Source: Amphimedon queenslandica (Eukaryota > Porifera > Demospongiae > Haplosclerida > Niphatidae). Taken from it: DNA of 64,000 nt. Below are positions 46,629 to 58,904 of this stretch, one piece after another (the first letter of the stretch is position 1; every line of letters starts with the position of its first letter). The notes below the pieces were generated by a model, which saw only the letters and a list, made by a program, of their open reading frames with translations, did not search any database and was not told where the DNA came from. The position numbers and the translations under genes were made by a program. The stretch is taken from positions 591,145 through 655,144 of the forward strand of contig NW_003546251.1 of NCBI RefSeq assembly GCF_000090795.2, given 5' to 3'.

Positions 46629-49600
46629 ATGTCATCATCAGAGCTTAGAAATGACATAATCAATCATTGCTGTAGGATTCTCTCATCCTTCAGGCCTGAT
46701 AGGATTGCTATTGAGACACATCTTAAAGAATACCTTCAACTAGAGACAAGTCTTGTAAGACCTAATCCAGACAATTATATTGTGTAATATAATGTAGATA
46801 AATGAGACGATGAATTTATAATAATTTTGAAAAGAACTTGTGACTGAAACTAGCACAATTATTGATAAAGCATATATACCCCATAGTATAATTGTTCTTC
46901 ACATTCAAAATGACACTACTCACACTAGTAGCACTGTTAACCTTATATGTACATTTTGAGTTTTGTAGCTAACTATACATACATGCACGTGTGGTTCTGC
47001 AGTGTCACTAAAAGCTTATCAAAGGTAAATTTGAAGGGAAAGTCCACAATAGTGTGTTATGAAAATCATTACTCTCTGTTATTAGAGACAGCCTGGGTAA
47101 GCTGAGAAAAGCATGAAACCATTATTTGTAGAAAGAGCACTCTCAGTTCATTGATTGCATAGCTTAGTGTTGGTAGCATTTACTATATATAAGTACTTAT
47201 TTATAATGTACAGCATAAGTACATTACATATCTACAGTATATGCATATACATGTATATACAGTGAGTGAGTGAATTTTCTGTTACATGTCTATCTCTATT
47301 TTTGCATCATAGGATCTGTCTGATAATGAGAAGGAGTTTCTGTCTGAGGTTTTTGGAGGCTGCATGCGTTTCAGTCCTTTACTGAAGGTACTGCTGCTAT
47401 AGTGAGGGAGGGGCACACTTTTGTTATTTTATTTATTTTTTGTCCTGGAAGTGAGAATGTGAGATTATAGCAAAATATTTTTCACATTTTAACAACAAAT
47501 TATTTTATCATTAAAGCTGTACCATTTATACAATTGTTTGATACTTCTACACTATGTGTACATGTACCAATGGAACTAATGGGTTTTTTGCTTGTCACGG
47601 ATTTCGTGACAATGGAACTAATGGGTTTTTGCTTGTCACGGATTTTGTGACAATGGAACTAATGGGTCTTTACTTGTCACGGATTTCGTGACAATGGAAC
47701 CAATGGGTTTTTACTTGTCACGGATTTTGTGACAATGGAAGGAATGAGTTTTTGCTTGTCACGGATTTCGTGACAATGGAGGGAATGGGTTTTTGCTTGT
47801 CACGGATTTCGTGACAATAGAAGAAATGGGTTTTTGCTTGTCACGGATTTCGTAACAATGGAACTAATGGGTTTTTGCTTGTCACGGATTTCGTGACAAT
47901 GGAGGGAATGGGTTTTTGCTTGTCACGGATTTCGTGACAATAGAAGAAATGGGTTTTTGCTTGTCACGGATTTCGTAACAATGGAACTAATGGGTTTTTG
48001 CTTGTCACGGATTTCGTGACAATGGAGGGAATGGGTTTTTGCTTGTCACGGATTTCGTGACAATAGAAGAAATGGGTTTTTGCTTGTCACGGATTTCGTA
48101 ACAATGGAACTAATGGGTTTTTGCTTGTCACGGATTTCTTGACAATGGAACAAATAGATTTCTGCTTGTTACGGATTTTATGACAATGAAACTAATGGAA
48201 TTTTGTGTTGTTACTAATTGTCCTGTTAAAGCAGTGTACAACAGTACATTATACACCGTCTCATCACACATGCATAGCCACTTGTTATTGACACTTCATG
48301 TTAGGATTAAAAGATAGCGGCATCTTGTACTTATTTAACTACAATGTGCTTTATAACTTGCATATCTTTTGTACAGTTTTATTTTTAAATTGAGAGAGGG
48401 GGAGAACTGTAAGGATAAAGTGAGAAATGTGGGATGTTGCATTTGAGAGGAACAGGTTAATCATGCTGAACACCCCGCATGGAATATAGACATAATAATT
48501 ATTTAATGCATGCCTACCTCTCTCTCCCTCTCTCTCCCCCTCTCTCCCCCTACCTCTCTCCTCTCTCTCCCCCACTTTAGGTACTAGTAGACAGGTATTA
48601 TGCCAGTAATGTTGGATTGTGTCTTCATTCTGACTCTAGTCTTTATCATGGTGAGATAGCAATAATCTCCCTCCTTTCTTTCTTCATATTTACCTCCCTT
48701 GTTCCTATTCCTTTCTCCCTTCTTACTGTTTTTATAATGATAATAAAAATAATAATAATAATATTAATGTATTGTATATCTGTAGTATTGTTGTTAGTAT
48801 TTTTGGCATGTATAAAAAATACATTAATTGTGTTTACTAATTTCAAAACAACCCTGCACTATGATAATAATGATTATATACATGTACTTAACTTAAAATA
48901 TCATAATCCAAATACCAAGAATATGCTTCATTTTGTAATGAAATAAGGCCACATATAATAGGTACACCACCTGTATAGTTATCATAAGCATTATACTAAC
49001 AGTCATACACAATGATACACTATACAGTCATAGTCATGTGTCATGTGTCATGAGTTTTCATTATGCATGATGACTACTGATAAACTAGAAGGGTAACATA
49101 CTGTATGCAATGTACTGGTTATTCTGTTTTCTTTAATAAATGAAGTCACAGTTTCTCCCACTTTATTGTGTCTTGACAATTGACGTAAAAGGATCCATTG
49201 TTGCATTATTTACATAAAGCTCACCCAATCATGAGACCATCAATGAGTCAATGGATTGTTTTGTTGTTGACACTTTATTCATAGACTGGGAGCACTTTAG
49301 AATCTAAATAATGTACTCAACATATCATCACCTACTTCACAACATGTTGTAGCTCCTGGTTGTAGCCATAGAGAATTTCAGACTATTCATGCATGAGTCT
49401 TTTATATTGTATATAAAGGATTAGTATTGTGTACAATGTACATGTACAAGGATGATGATGAAAAATGATGATAAATTTATGGGTTGTTCTACTAGTATTT
49501 CAATACTATTTACACATAAAGTATTGTTTATTATTACTATAATAAATAAATAATGATGCTTCTCATACTCTCTTTGTGTGGCTCCTAATACTCAATTAAT

Positions 49601-52600
49601 GCGAGCAAGTACATGTGCATGTACATGTACATGTACATGTGTGTGTGTGTTCACTTCTTATTGATTTTGTGGCTACTCTTGTTTAACCTCATCTCCTGGC
49701 CCCATGGTATCATTCATGGCTCATTTGTTCAAGGATTAAATCAGTTTGTCACTAGGAATTATGATTGTTGAATGGGCCATTGATCATTTTACTCACTCTC
49801 TCACTATCATTCAATTAGCTACTAATACACTCTTCTCTCTCCCCCCCCTCTCTCTCTCTCCCTCTTTCTTTCTCTCCCTCTCAGTAATAAGCTATTTGAT
49901 ATTACTGAGACTAGAAGAGGTTGGCATCCCACAGTTAAAGAGACTCCTGGAAAGTCAGAGCACGATCAAAATTTATAAAGTAACACATTTATGTTTTAGC
50001 AAGTGACATGATTTTGCAAACATTTGCAGTTCTTGAAATTTATCCTGAGCCATGATAATTTACATGGCTGGATCAAGGATGAAGTAGGAGCCATTAAAAA
50101 CTCTATAATTTTACTCTTTCTCTCTCTCTTTCTCATACAGTTATGTAAGGTGTATGATGAAGCGTTTATTCATGATCATATCCTACTCCAATTGTCAAAG
50201 TGAGTCTGACAAAAAGTGCAAGCATACAGACATATGTACATTGATTGTAGCACACTGCATTAAAGAGATGTTAAAAATCCTTTAATGTGATTGTTTTTAG
50301 TTACTCTGTTTCTATATATTCTATCAGTGATCATCATAGTGATGTGGGCAGGTGTACTGTATATCAATAGTGAGGGAGGGGGTCTTACACTATGGCAGTA
50401 GTAGTAACAGCCAACTGATCATAACTTGCTGTGTCAGATAGTTGCTCTGTGCTGCCTTTGTTATTAGTAAAATCCCATAGTGATAGCTTAAGTATACAGT
50501 ACTTTAAGTAGCACTCCAATTATATCCTTATTTGTAGTTACTGATGTAGCATGCACTTATGTGTGTCTTGATGCTTTGAAGAAAGGAAAGGAGACAAGAG
50601 TCTTCTTGTGTGGTTTGTTAATATATGATAATATTATTTCTGCTTTTCACATCAATTGGAGCCCATGTAAACAGTGTATTATTGTGTCTGTTTTAACTCT
50701 CTATGTATATGTATGTACAATGTACATATAAATGTTGGTATTTGTCACTTCATTACATGAGAGTATGCATGTACTTGTCATTAGTGCTCAATCTTATACT
50801 TGATCTACTGTACTGTATGTGTATGTCCATAAATCTGTTGTTTGTCCAACATTTTTATTATTTGATTGTATACTAAATACTGTTATTCATTGGATGTGTG
50901 AGTGTTTGTAAATGTTTATACATAACATGTGTGTGTGTGTGTGTGTGCCTTCGCTCTTTCTTATAAAGATTAAGTTACATTTGATTGCTCACACAAGCAC
51001 TAGTTGTCATTAATTTGTACATGTACATCTTGATAGTGTTATCCCTCTCTCTCTCTCTCTCTCTCATTCTCTTATTAGTCATGAAGATCAATTGGAGAGA
51101 TATATTCAACAGCTAGAGTCACAAGTGAATCTTAAACTAACAACACATCATTCCACCATCCCACCAACAAGTAATCGCACATGCATGTCATGTATGCATA
51201 CAAATATACGTGTGCATTACATCATAGTCCAATTCTAAATTTATTCATTATCTGTACTGCATTATTCATGAGTTCTCAGTACTCTAAGTTAGTGTATTCA
51301 ATGATGGGATTTCCTTTGCCTCTCCCTCTTTCTCTGGTTTCCTTTACTTTTCCTTATTGTCTCTTTTGACATTCATCTCCTCTCTCTCTCTTTCCTACCT
51401 CTACTTTATCCTCTCTCTCTCTCTCCCTCACCCTCCCTTTCCCTCACCCTCCTTCTTTCCCTCACCCTCCCTCTCTCTCCCTCACCCTCCCTCTCTCTCC
51501 CTCACCCTCCCACTCTCTCTCCCCCTCTCCCTCCCTCTCCCTTTCTCCCCCTCCACTTCCTTTAGCAATTAAACCATTCAATTTAACTAATCCCAAACCT
51601 CGTCTTGTTCCCACGCCAGAAAAGGTAAGTTACACATGTACATGTATTATATATGGACATTATGATACACTGATGCACATACAAGTACATGTACTTATTC
51701 AATGGAGATACTGCATTGTATAGTGTAATAGTAGACTTGTGTAGGTGTATGTACAAACCCTTTATTAATATTTGTGAAATAAATTAGCCGTGAAAACCAC
51801 AGACGACCTGTTGTTGCTGATTTTGTGATACACAGCACACTCCATTACACTTACTACAGGAAGTCTAATGAGCTCAATATATTGCATAGTGTCTGTATGA
51901 CTATAATTAATGATATAAGGATAATAATAGGAATGTACATGTACAATGTATATGGATATTATGGATGTACATGTGTGTTGTTAGCACATTTATGTTGTGT
52001 AGAAGTTTGAGCTAATTCTGATCAATTTTGGATTTTTTACAAATTTTTAAAGCTGCTCAAAAATCGGGCCAAAGACAGTGGTATTTTGTCAAAATTGGGC
52101 AGCAGAGAATTATTTGTTTTTAAAATTATTTCTGATAAATGTTGTGTAGAAATGACCACTCTCCTATTATGTGAATGATATTCTAATTTCTATACACAAT
52201 CTCATTGTTATTGATAAGGTAACATCCCTCACCTTATGGCAGTTGCAATTGGTGATGTGCCTATGTATAGTGAGGAGGATGTTAACATGAATTCGACAAT
52301 ATTGTAATATGCTTGTTGAATAGAGTCAGCACCTTAGCTTCACATGCTCCTTCACATACAAGAACAAGCACAGCATTTGTATACGTGCACAAACAAATGT
52401 CCTTTTACAATTATACATGCATATCTCTCTCTCTTTCTTTTTTCATTATTTAATTGTCTCTCTTTTTACTCTTTACTCTCCCTCCTTTCTTTCTTTTTTA
52501 AATTAAAAGATACCTACAATTCCTCCTCATAAGCCAGTAAGTTTATATTAATAATTGTGATAAAACAGTTTGTCAAAATGTGTCAATTCCAGGTTCCTAA

Positions 52601-52905
52601 GAGTATGTACGTCCCACCTCTTGAATCAGAAAAGATAGCACTAATGAGAGACACACAGAAATACAGAGCAAAAGTAATATACAATTATATAATTTAATCT
52701 CTTTTATGATACAAGTACCTCTTTTTCTCTCAGGAGAAACTTGAAGACGCTAATTCTTCTCAATTTTCTTGTGCATATACTGAAAAATCAGAGAAAACAA
52801 AAGTGAGATTAGATCCATGTAAAATGTACAAGTACTTTTGTCTTTTAGAAAGTTATTCAGCAGATAATACAAGAGAGAGAAGCAAAGTAAATAAGTCGTA
52901 ATTTT

Positions 52906-52936
<31 letters not shown>

Positions 52937-55186
52937 GAGTAGAATATGAACCAATTCGACCAGTCCCTGTCCCTGTAACAACAGTAATTAATAATGCATA
53001 AAGCATGTAGACATGAAACGCTATCACTCTAATCCCTGTTCATAGAAAGAAGCACCTTCACTGAAGCTAAACACGACGGCCATTTTGAGGGAAGGAGCAA
53101 GGATACAGAAATTGGAAGAGGAGGAGGAGAGAAGGTGAGCTAAAAATGTTTTAAAATTTATTGGTTCATAATACTAAAATTAAAGTGATGATTCATCAAA
53201 ATAAATTTTATTTAATGCTTAATTGCTTATACTGTACATGTACAATGTAGGTTAGCTGGGCTAGAAGCTGGTGAAAGAGATACAGCTGATTATTTTAAAT
53301 GGCAAGGGGAAGTCAAAGAAGAGACAGCAGCTCGAAGACTAGCAGAGCAAAAGAAACGACATTTAGTAAGGAAAACATAATAGTGCTAATATACTGTATA
53401 CCATCATATCATATACAGAAATTCATGTATTAATCTTTATAATATTCTCTATTAGGAAGGACAGTTAAGCTATGAAGAGGCTATCATCGCCAAGCAGACC
53501 TTTATACAGGAGACCAAAGACAAAGTTGCACTCATGAAGGAAGAGGTATTTACCCAGTAATGACTGCAGTACTTGTATATGTGTATCTCTGTATAGTCTG
53601 AGCAGTTTATGAGAGAATATTTCAAAAGAAGGGATGATGAGAGAAAGGAAATGAGACGTCTTGTAGAGGCAACAATGCTAGGACACCAGAATGTAAAGGA
53701 AGCAAAAATTAAGCTCCAACAAATGAAGCAAAGACTTGGTAAGCCTGACTGTACAACATGAGAATGAAGGGATTCATACATTGTGTGTAGTTCAAAAGAT
53801 GGAGAAAGAAAACCAAGAACTTTTGAAGAAAGCACTAGAAGAAGTTGGTTAAATTTATTATTTTATTTAATAGTATAATGTATGTACATGTACATGTGTG
53901 TGTAGGAAGAAGCAGAAATGAGGAGAAAAGTTGAACTGATCCAACAGATTAAAGCAATGGAAAGCATCCCAGTATCACGTACCAAATTTGTCGACTTGAC
54001 TGAAACAGGAGGACAGGGACTGTTGTCTGAAATGTCAGTGGTTGAGGTACCAACAAATTTAACATAAGATCCTCAGCATTACGTTGCTATATTGTTATAG
54101 TTGAGGGAGAGACTGGCTTTATTAAAGATTGCAAAAAGCGAAGAGCAGGAGAAAAAGAAGAAAGGAATTGCAGCAACAAAAGAGGTACAGTTATGACTAT
54201 TATACGATACTAAGTTTTGAGGCTGAGAATTTCTTCATTCGTTTGCAGGCTAAGGAAAAGCTACTTCAGGAGGCAATGACTACAATAAACAGACACAAAG
54301 AGGCACAGGCAGTCACAGATAAAATAAAGTAATTATAAAGCATTAATGTGTAAATGTATGCATACACAATGTATGTGCATATATAGCTGTATTGTCTGTG
54401 TCTAGTATGTGTATACTTTTACTGTCATTTATGGATGTACATGTACATGTATGTAGAAATATCAAAGGGAAGGATAGCAATAAAAAGAACTTAAGTATTG
54501 CTACTAAAGATAAAGAACTTAATGACTTGCAGGAAAAATTAGAATTGAAAAGAAAAGGTATATCTACATGTATTTTTGTATAATTAACTTTATTGACAAT
54601 TTCATTGTAGAAAGAGAAAGATTAAGGCAAGAAAGTGCAGATGCAACAAGACAAAAGAAGGTATGCCATACTGTAGCTTCAGATACTATTGCTACTGTAC
54701 GTGTATTTGAAGCAACTTTGAAAATTTCTGCTCAAAAACCAGGCTAAACACCCTGTACAAGAAGGGACTTTGGCCAATTTTTCCAAAAATGAAAAGAAGA
54801 GAATTCTCCATTTTATAACTTTTTATGAAACATATACATGTCCTTACACGTATGTTATGTTTTAAATTTAAGCTGATTCCGATCAAGTTTGAATTTTTTA
54901 TAAATTTTTAAAAGTTGCTTCAAATGCCATGTACTATATTGTAGTGCTTGTCAGCTCATGAAGCTCATGCTGTTTAGCTCACTTAGCATTCTTTGTGGGA
55001 AAACCCCTGCCTCTATAACCATTCTCCTAGCAATTTTTCATGATGAATTATTTTAATTTAGAACCTTGCATTATCAAATCCTAGTACTCCACTTTCACCA
55101 CTGGAGACACTACTGAGGTGCACACATTTCATTTCATTTTTATGTTAATTTTGATTTTTCACTGTAGAGCTGCTGGATCTACGTAA
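46629..55186 (+). CDS. CFAP99: CFAP99-like cilia/flagella-associated coiled-coil protein
   Basis: Twenty-five exons with consistent phase give 636 aa (exons from 46629-46754, 47313-47387, 48581-48650, 49885-49979, 50030-50083, 50141-50199, 51079-51170, 51566-51624, then 17 short exons from 52510 to 55168-55186). An N-terminal helical region of about 200 residues (ELRNDIINHCCRILSSFRPD, FLSEVFGGCMRFSPLL) is followed by a Pro-rich linker (IKPFNLTNPKPRLVPTPEK). Next come VPKSMYVPP, FSCAYTEKSEKTK, TTAILREGARIQKLEEEERR and SYEEAIIAKQ, and then long charged coiled coil to the C-terminus. The order VPKS...P / F-C-A...SE / ILREGA / SxEEA is what I recall for CFAP99, an axonemal protein. Assignment rests on memory of these motifs. 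Most introns after 51600 are short; the early ones reach 1.2 kb. Confidence 0.68.
47388..48580. other. CFAP99-like intron 2, carrying minisatellite
   Basis: A 1.2-kb intron. Its centre is the 41-bp minisatellite described separately; its 3' end is a CT/CCCCCTCT tract (48518-48578) before the acceptor. No coding segment was seen. Confidence 0.75.
47560..48200. repeat. 41-bp hairpin minisatellite with 123-bp higher-order repeat
   Basis: About 15 units of 41 bp. Each carries CTTGTCACGGATTTCGTGAC, in which GTCACG and CGTGAC pair around a GATTT loop. Three unit types (GGAGGG, ATAGAAGAA with CGTGAC, and GTAACAATGGAACTA) alternate as a block of three. GGAGGGAATG recurs at about 47778, 47901 and 48024, exactly 123 bp apart. 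Outer units are more diverged. Confidence 0.95.
48651..49884. other. CFAP99-like intron 3
   Basis: 1.2 kb, AT-rich, with ACATGTAC repeats at 49613-49640 and a CT-rich acceptor tract (49830-49880). No gene is supported. Confidence 0.65.
50200..51078. other. CFAP99-like intron 6
   Basis: 879 bp with a TG run (50930-50948) and a CT run (51045-51065) before the acceptor. Nothing else was recognised. Confidence 0.65.
51390..51555. repeat. CT/CCCT-rich tract in CFAP99-like intron 7
   Basis: About 165 bp of pyrimidine-only or nearly pyrimidine-only sequence with a TCCCTCACCC sub-repeat (several copies from about 51425 to 51510), running into the acceptor at 51563-51565. Confidence 0.9.
51995..52095 (+). 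repeat. fragment of the CTATAG-repeat family
   Basis: A single partial unit (TGTGTAGAAGTTTGAGCTAATTCTGATCAATTTTGGATTTTTT and AAAAATCGGGCCAAAG-like segments) without its palindromic core, in CFAP99-like intron 8. Confidence 0.6.
54700..54935 (-). repeat. diverged CTATAG-family repeat unit
   Basis: In CFAP99-like intron 23. Carries CCTGTACAAGAAGGGACTTT where intact units have a perfect CTGTACTATAGTACAG palindrome, plus AAGCTGATTCCGATCAAGTTTGAA. A decayed copy. Confidence 0.65.
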
Positions 55187-55323
55187 CTAAAAACATTTTA
55201 ATACACTTTATTTTTTATGTAACTGAGAGTATAATAAGTATTACAAAATATCAAGGTTAAATGTTTGAGGAAGTACTAATACATGTACTGGTATAATATC
55301 TTTGTTAAACAGAGCATAAGCAA

Positions 55324-57015
55324 TCAAATGCTTTCGTTAACAGTTTTAAGAATCTTTGTGTAGAGATGCAAAATTTCTCCACTGGTATTATCAAGAATTA
55401 TACGAAACTTGTCATGACTCATTTGTGAATAATAAGTGACAAATTTACCATCAAACAAGTTAGCAGGTGACAGATAGGGCAGTGGTAGAGCTAACACTTG
55501 GTTAAGCAGTATAGCATCATGATAGACACACTGCCACTGAGCATAAAGATGAAGAGCTTCTAGACTAAAGGCTGGAGTGCATGGAGCAGCAGATTTATGA
55601 AAGCATTTAGCAAAAGATAAGACAAGTGCCTTTAAATAAATGTCGCCTCTTGGTATAGCAGCCAATTTTGCCCAAAAGATGACAGAAGCAACTGGTAAGT
55701 GCCATTCTTCTTGAAGCAAAGACAGAGCATGAGAACTGCACATCAATGTTTTATATATTCTGTTATGTCGTTTCTCCTTTGGCTCCAATTTCATTTCTGA
55801 TATCTCCATTGGGTCACTGTGACCTGATAGATGTATTTGATCTTCTATTAACTTTGATCCTTGCCTGATAATTTCTGTGACATGACTTCCCTCAATCAGA
55901 AGGGCGTAAATAACTAGCCTTATTGGCCTACTGATGATCATGCTAGCTGGTCTTGTACAATCGTCTGGAACAACACGAAGAAAATTGACTCCTCTGATGA
56001 AAACAGCTAGCAATGAAGGTGAAAACATGTAATCTTTATATTGCTGAACAATCCAAGGTGGTATGGATTTCCAATTATCAGATCCAAAGGCAATAGATAT
56101 CTTGAATTCCTCGTAATTAAAAGGACACTTTATGTCGTACTTCTTCCTTGATTTCTCAAAGCTCTGCTCAAATTTTTGGAGCACTTCTCCGCCATCGTCA
56201 AGTGATGAAATTTGATACTTTAAACCAGTCAGCTTATGACACTTTTCAAGAAATTTGATTGTTGATTGTAAATCTTTTCCGCGATAGCGTGAATTTTCCC
56301 TAACCAATCTCTTGAGCTTTGTTTCCTCTACCAGATTAGGTAGGGTATCATTTCCAAGAAAAGCAGGAATGGCATAGATAAGATCAGGCTCAATATTTAG
56401 ACTGGCAATAAAACTATCTCTCTTGAATACTCTTCCTATGACAGGAGAACCTGGCTGACTCCATGCAAGTTTAGATAAAGGTATGTATCCCTTCTGAAGT
56501 GGTGTGATGAAATAATCAGAATTTTCCCCAACTAGATAGCAGTCATATGCATTTGCTAGAGAGACTGCAAGGTGAGTATGGTCTCCATCTGCAGGATGCA
56601 CCCTCACTTCATCGCTTTGGTAATTGTGAAGTAATTTAAGAAATGTCTGCAACATCAATAGTGAATGTACACTACTTGCATGATATGGTTCAACTTCTTC
56701 TTCTAGCTGAACTTTCCATATTGTGTCTTGGACAACTTGTCTCCTGTGGAGGAGCAGATCCATTTTATCTGTTTGCCTGATGCCATGAAAGACCACGTGT
56801 ATGGGGCTTACATGTTGGGCCAGTAACGTGTTAATGAGATTTTCGAAAAAGTGCCTCATTGCAGGATACTGACCACCAAACTTCCAATCAAAATGACCAG
56901 GTAATTGATAAGGGAAACTAAGGCCATCAAGTACTATTGGACATCGAGAGACATTTGTACTCTTCCAGTGCAGGGGAAGAGAGTCCATGTATTTGGTTAG
57001 ACTTGTAATCCCCAT
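55324..57015 (-). CDS. asteroid/ASTE1-like PIN-nuclease-family protein, copy 1
   Basis: An intronless 563-aa gene, ATG at 57015. It follows the Asteroid layout: XPG-N-like start MGITSLTKYMDSLPLHW, CPIVLDG (Asp30), DWKFGGQYP, SPIHVVFHG, then an XPG-I-like segment (VHPADGDHTHLAVSLANAYDCYLVGENSDYFI), PAFLGNDTLPNL, and the conserved C-terminal FSLEALHLYAQWQCVYHDAILLNQVLALPLPYLSP. In FEN1-family nucleases the VVFDG Asp is a metal ligand; here it is His77. The DxD of the XPG-I box is NxD. Nuclease activity is therefore doubtful. It is most similar to copy 2 next door. Human ASTE1 is a related single-chain protein of about 680 aa. Confidence 0.82.
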   Translation of the reverse strand: MGITSLTKYMDSLPLHWKSTNVSRCPIVLDGLSFPYQLPGHFDWKFGGQYPAMRHFFENLINTLLAQHVSPIHVVFHGIRQTDKMDLLLHRRQVVQDTIWKVQLEEEVEPYHASSVHSLLMLQTFLKLLHNYQSDEVRVHPADGDHTHLAVSLANAYDCYLVGENSDYFITPLQKGYIPLSKLAWSQPGSPVIGRVFKRDSFIASLNIEPDLIYAIPAFLGNDTLPNLVEETKLKRLVRENSRYRGKDLQSTIKFLEKCHKLTGLKYQISSLDDGGEVLQKFEQSFEKSRKKYDIKCPFNYEEFKISIAFGSDNWKSIPPWIVQQYKDYMFSPSLLAVFIRGVNFLRVVPDDCTRPASMIISRPIRLVIYALLIEGSHVTEIIRQGSKLIEDQIHLSGHSDPMEISEMKLEPKEKRHNRIYKTLMCSSHALSLLQEEWHLPVASVIFWAKLAAIPRGDIYLKALVLSFAKCFHKSAAPCTPAFSLEALHLYAQWQCVYHDAILLNQVLALPLPYLSPANLFDGKFVTYYSQMSHDKFRIILDNTSGEILHLYTKILKTVNESI

Positions 57016-57203
57016 GATATTAATGAATAATAATGGGAGGGGCTCTAGATCTAGATCAAATTAAATAAAATTTATATTTTCTGAGCTCTACTAAAGAATT
57101 ATTAAAAATATAAGCAAAAAAATATACAGTTAAACTATTATAATACAATAACATTTACTGGTATAGATCTATGTCTTTAAGTTCTTAACAGAGCATAAAG
57201 CAA
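57016..57203. promoter_or_regulatory. duplicated promoter block of ASTE1-like copy 1
   Basis: Nearly identical to 58905-59104: AATAATGGGAGGGGCTCTAG next to the ATG, then TCTAGATCAAATTAAATAAA, TTTTCTGAGCTCTACTAAAG and the 3' end of the upstream copy. The paralogues were therefore duplicated together with their flanks, giving a repeat period of about 1.89 kb. Confidence 0.7.
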
Positions 57204-58904
57204 TCAAATATTGTCGTAGACAGCTTTAAGAATCTTTGTGTAGAGTTGCAAAATTTCCCTGCTGGTGTTAGCAAGAATCATGTCAAACTCATCGTTGCTC
57301 TTTTGTGAATAATACGTGACAAGTTTACCATCAAACAAGTCAGCAGGTGACAGATAGGGCAGTGGTAGAGCCAATACTTGGTTAAGCAGTATAGCATCAT
57401 GATAGACACACTGCCACTGAGCATAAAGATGAAGAGCTTCTAGACTAAAGGCTGGAGTGCATGGGGCAGCAGATTTATAAAAGCATTCAGCAAAGGACAG
57501 GACAATTGCACTTAAATAAATGTCGCCTCTTGGTATAGCAGCCGATTTTGCCCAAAAGATGACAGAAGCAACTGGTAAGTGCCATTCTTCTTCAAGCAAA
57601 GACAGAGCATGAGAACTGCACATCAATATTTCGTATATTCTGTTACGTCGTTTCTCCTTTGGCTCCAATTTCATTTCTTCTATCTCCATTGGGTCACTGT
57701 GACCTGATAGATGTATTTGATCTTCTATTAGCTTTGATCCTTGCCTGATAATTTCTGTGACATGACTTCCCTCAATCAGAAGGGCATAAATAACTAGCCT
57801 TATTGGCCTACTGATGATCATGCTAGCTGGTTTTGACCATGTTGTACAATCGTCTGGAACAACACGAAGAAAATTGACTCCTTTGATAAAAAGTTCTAGC
57901 AATGAAGGTGAAAACATGTAATCTTTATATTGCTGAACAATCCAAGGTGGTATGGATCTCCAATTATCAGATCGAAAAGCAATAGACTTCTTGAATTCCT
58001 CGTAATTAAAAGGACTTTTAATGTCATACTTTTGCCTCGCTTTCTCAAAGCTCTGCTCAAACTTTTGGAGTGCTTCTCCGCCATCATCAAGTGATGATAT
58101 CTGATGCTTTAAGTCAGTCAGCCTATGACACTTTTCAAGAAATTTGATTGTCAATTGTAAATCTTTTCCACGATAGCGTGGATTATCCCTAACCAAACTT
58201 TTGAGCTTTGTTTCCTCTACCAGATTAGGTAGGGTATCATTTCCAAGAAAAGCAGGAATGGCATAGATAAGATCAGGCTCAATATTTAGACTGGCAATAA
58301 AACTATCTCTCTTGAATACTCTTCCTATGACAGGAGAACCTGGCTGATTCCATGCAAGTTTAGATAAAGGTATGTATCCCTTCTGAAGTGGTGTGATGAA
58401 ATAATCAGAATTTTCCCCAACTAGATAGCAGTCATATGCATTTGCTAGAGAAACTGCAAGGTGAGTATGGTCTCCATCTGCAGGATACACCCTAACTTCG
58501 TCGCTTTGGTAATTGTGAAGTAATTTAAGAAATGTGTGCAACATCAATAGTGAATGTACACCACTTGCATGATATGGTTCAACTTCTTCTTCAAGCTGAA
58601 CTTTCCATATTGTGTCTTGGACAACTTGTCTCCTAAGCAGGAGCAGATCCATTTTATCTGTTTGTCTGATGCCATGAAAGACCACGTGTATGGGGCTTAC
58701 ATGTTGGGCCAGTAACGTGTTAATGAGATTTTCCAAAGAGTCTCGCATTCCAGGATACTGACCACCAAACTTCCAATCAAAATCACCAAGTAATTGATAA
58801 GGGAAACTAAGGCCATCAAGTACTATTGGGCATCGAGAGACAATTGTACTCTTCCAGTGCAGGGGAAGAGAATCCATGTACTTGGTTAGACTTGTAATCC
58901 CCAT
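57204..58904 (-). CDS. asteroid/ASTE1-like PIN-nuclease-family protein, copy 2
   Basis: An intronless 566-aa gene, ATG at 58904, nearly identical to copy 1 over most of its length (MGITSLTKYMDSLPLHWKST, YPADGDHTHLAVSLANAYDC). It has a three-residue insertion in DDCTTWSKPASM. It shares the Asp-to-His change (VVFHG) with copy 1, so the change predates their split. The upstream 1.9-kb unit was duplicated with it. Domain order and caveats are as for copy 1. Confidence 0.82.
   Translation of the reverse strand: MGITSLTKYMDSLPLHWKSTIVSRCPIVLDGLSFPYQLLGDFDWKFGGQYPGMRDSLENLINTLLAQHVSPIHVVFHGIRQTDKMDLLLLRRQVVQDTIWKVQLEEEVEPYHASGVHSLLMLHTFLKLLHNYQSDEVRVYPADGDHTHLAVSLANAYDCYLVGENSDYFITPLQKGYIPLSKLAWNQPGSPVIGRVFKRDSFIASLNIEPDLIYAIPAFLGNDTLPNLVEETKLKSLVRDNPRYRGKDLQLTIKFLEKCHRLTDLKHQISSLDDGGEALQKFEQSFEKARQKYDIKSPFNYEEFKKSIAFRSDNWRSIPPWIVQQYKDYMFSPSLLELFIKGVNFLRVVPDDCTTWSKPASMIISRPIRLVIYALLIEGSHVTEIIRQGSKLIEDQIHLSGHSDPMEIEEMKLEPKEKRRNRIYEILMCSSHALSLLEEEWHLPVASVIFWAKSAAIPRGDIYLSAIVLSFAECFYKSAAPCTPAFSLEALHLYAQWQCVYHDAILLNQVLALPLPYLSPADLFDGKLVTYYSQKSNDEFDMILANTSREILQLYTKILKAVYDNI

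Noticed and set aside
47560-48200. CRISPR-like repeat/spacer structure of the 41-bp array
   Set aside because: The segments between the hairpin cores are themselves repeats of three types, not unique spacers; it is a minisatellite.
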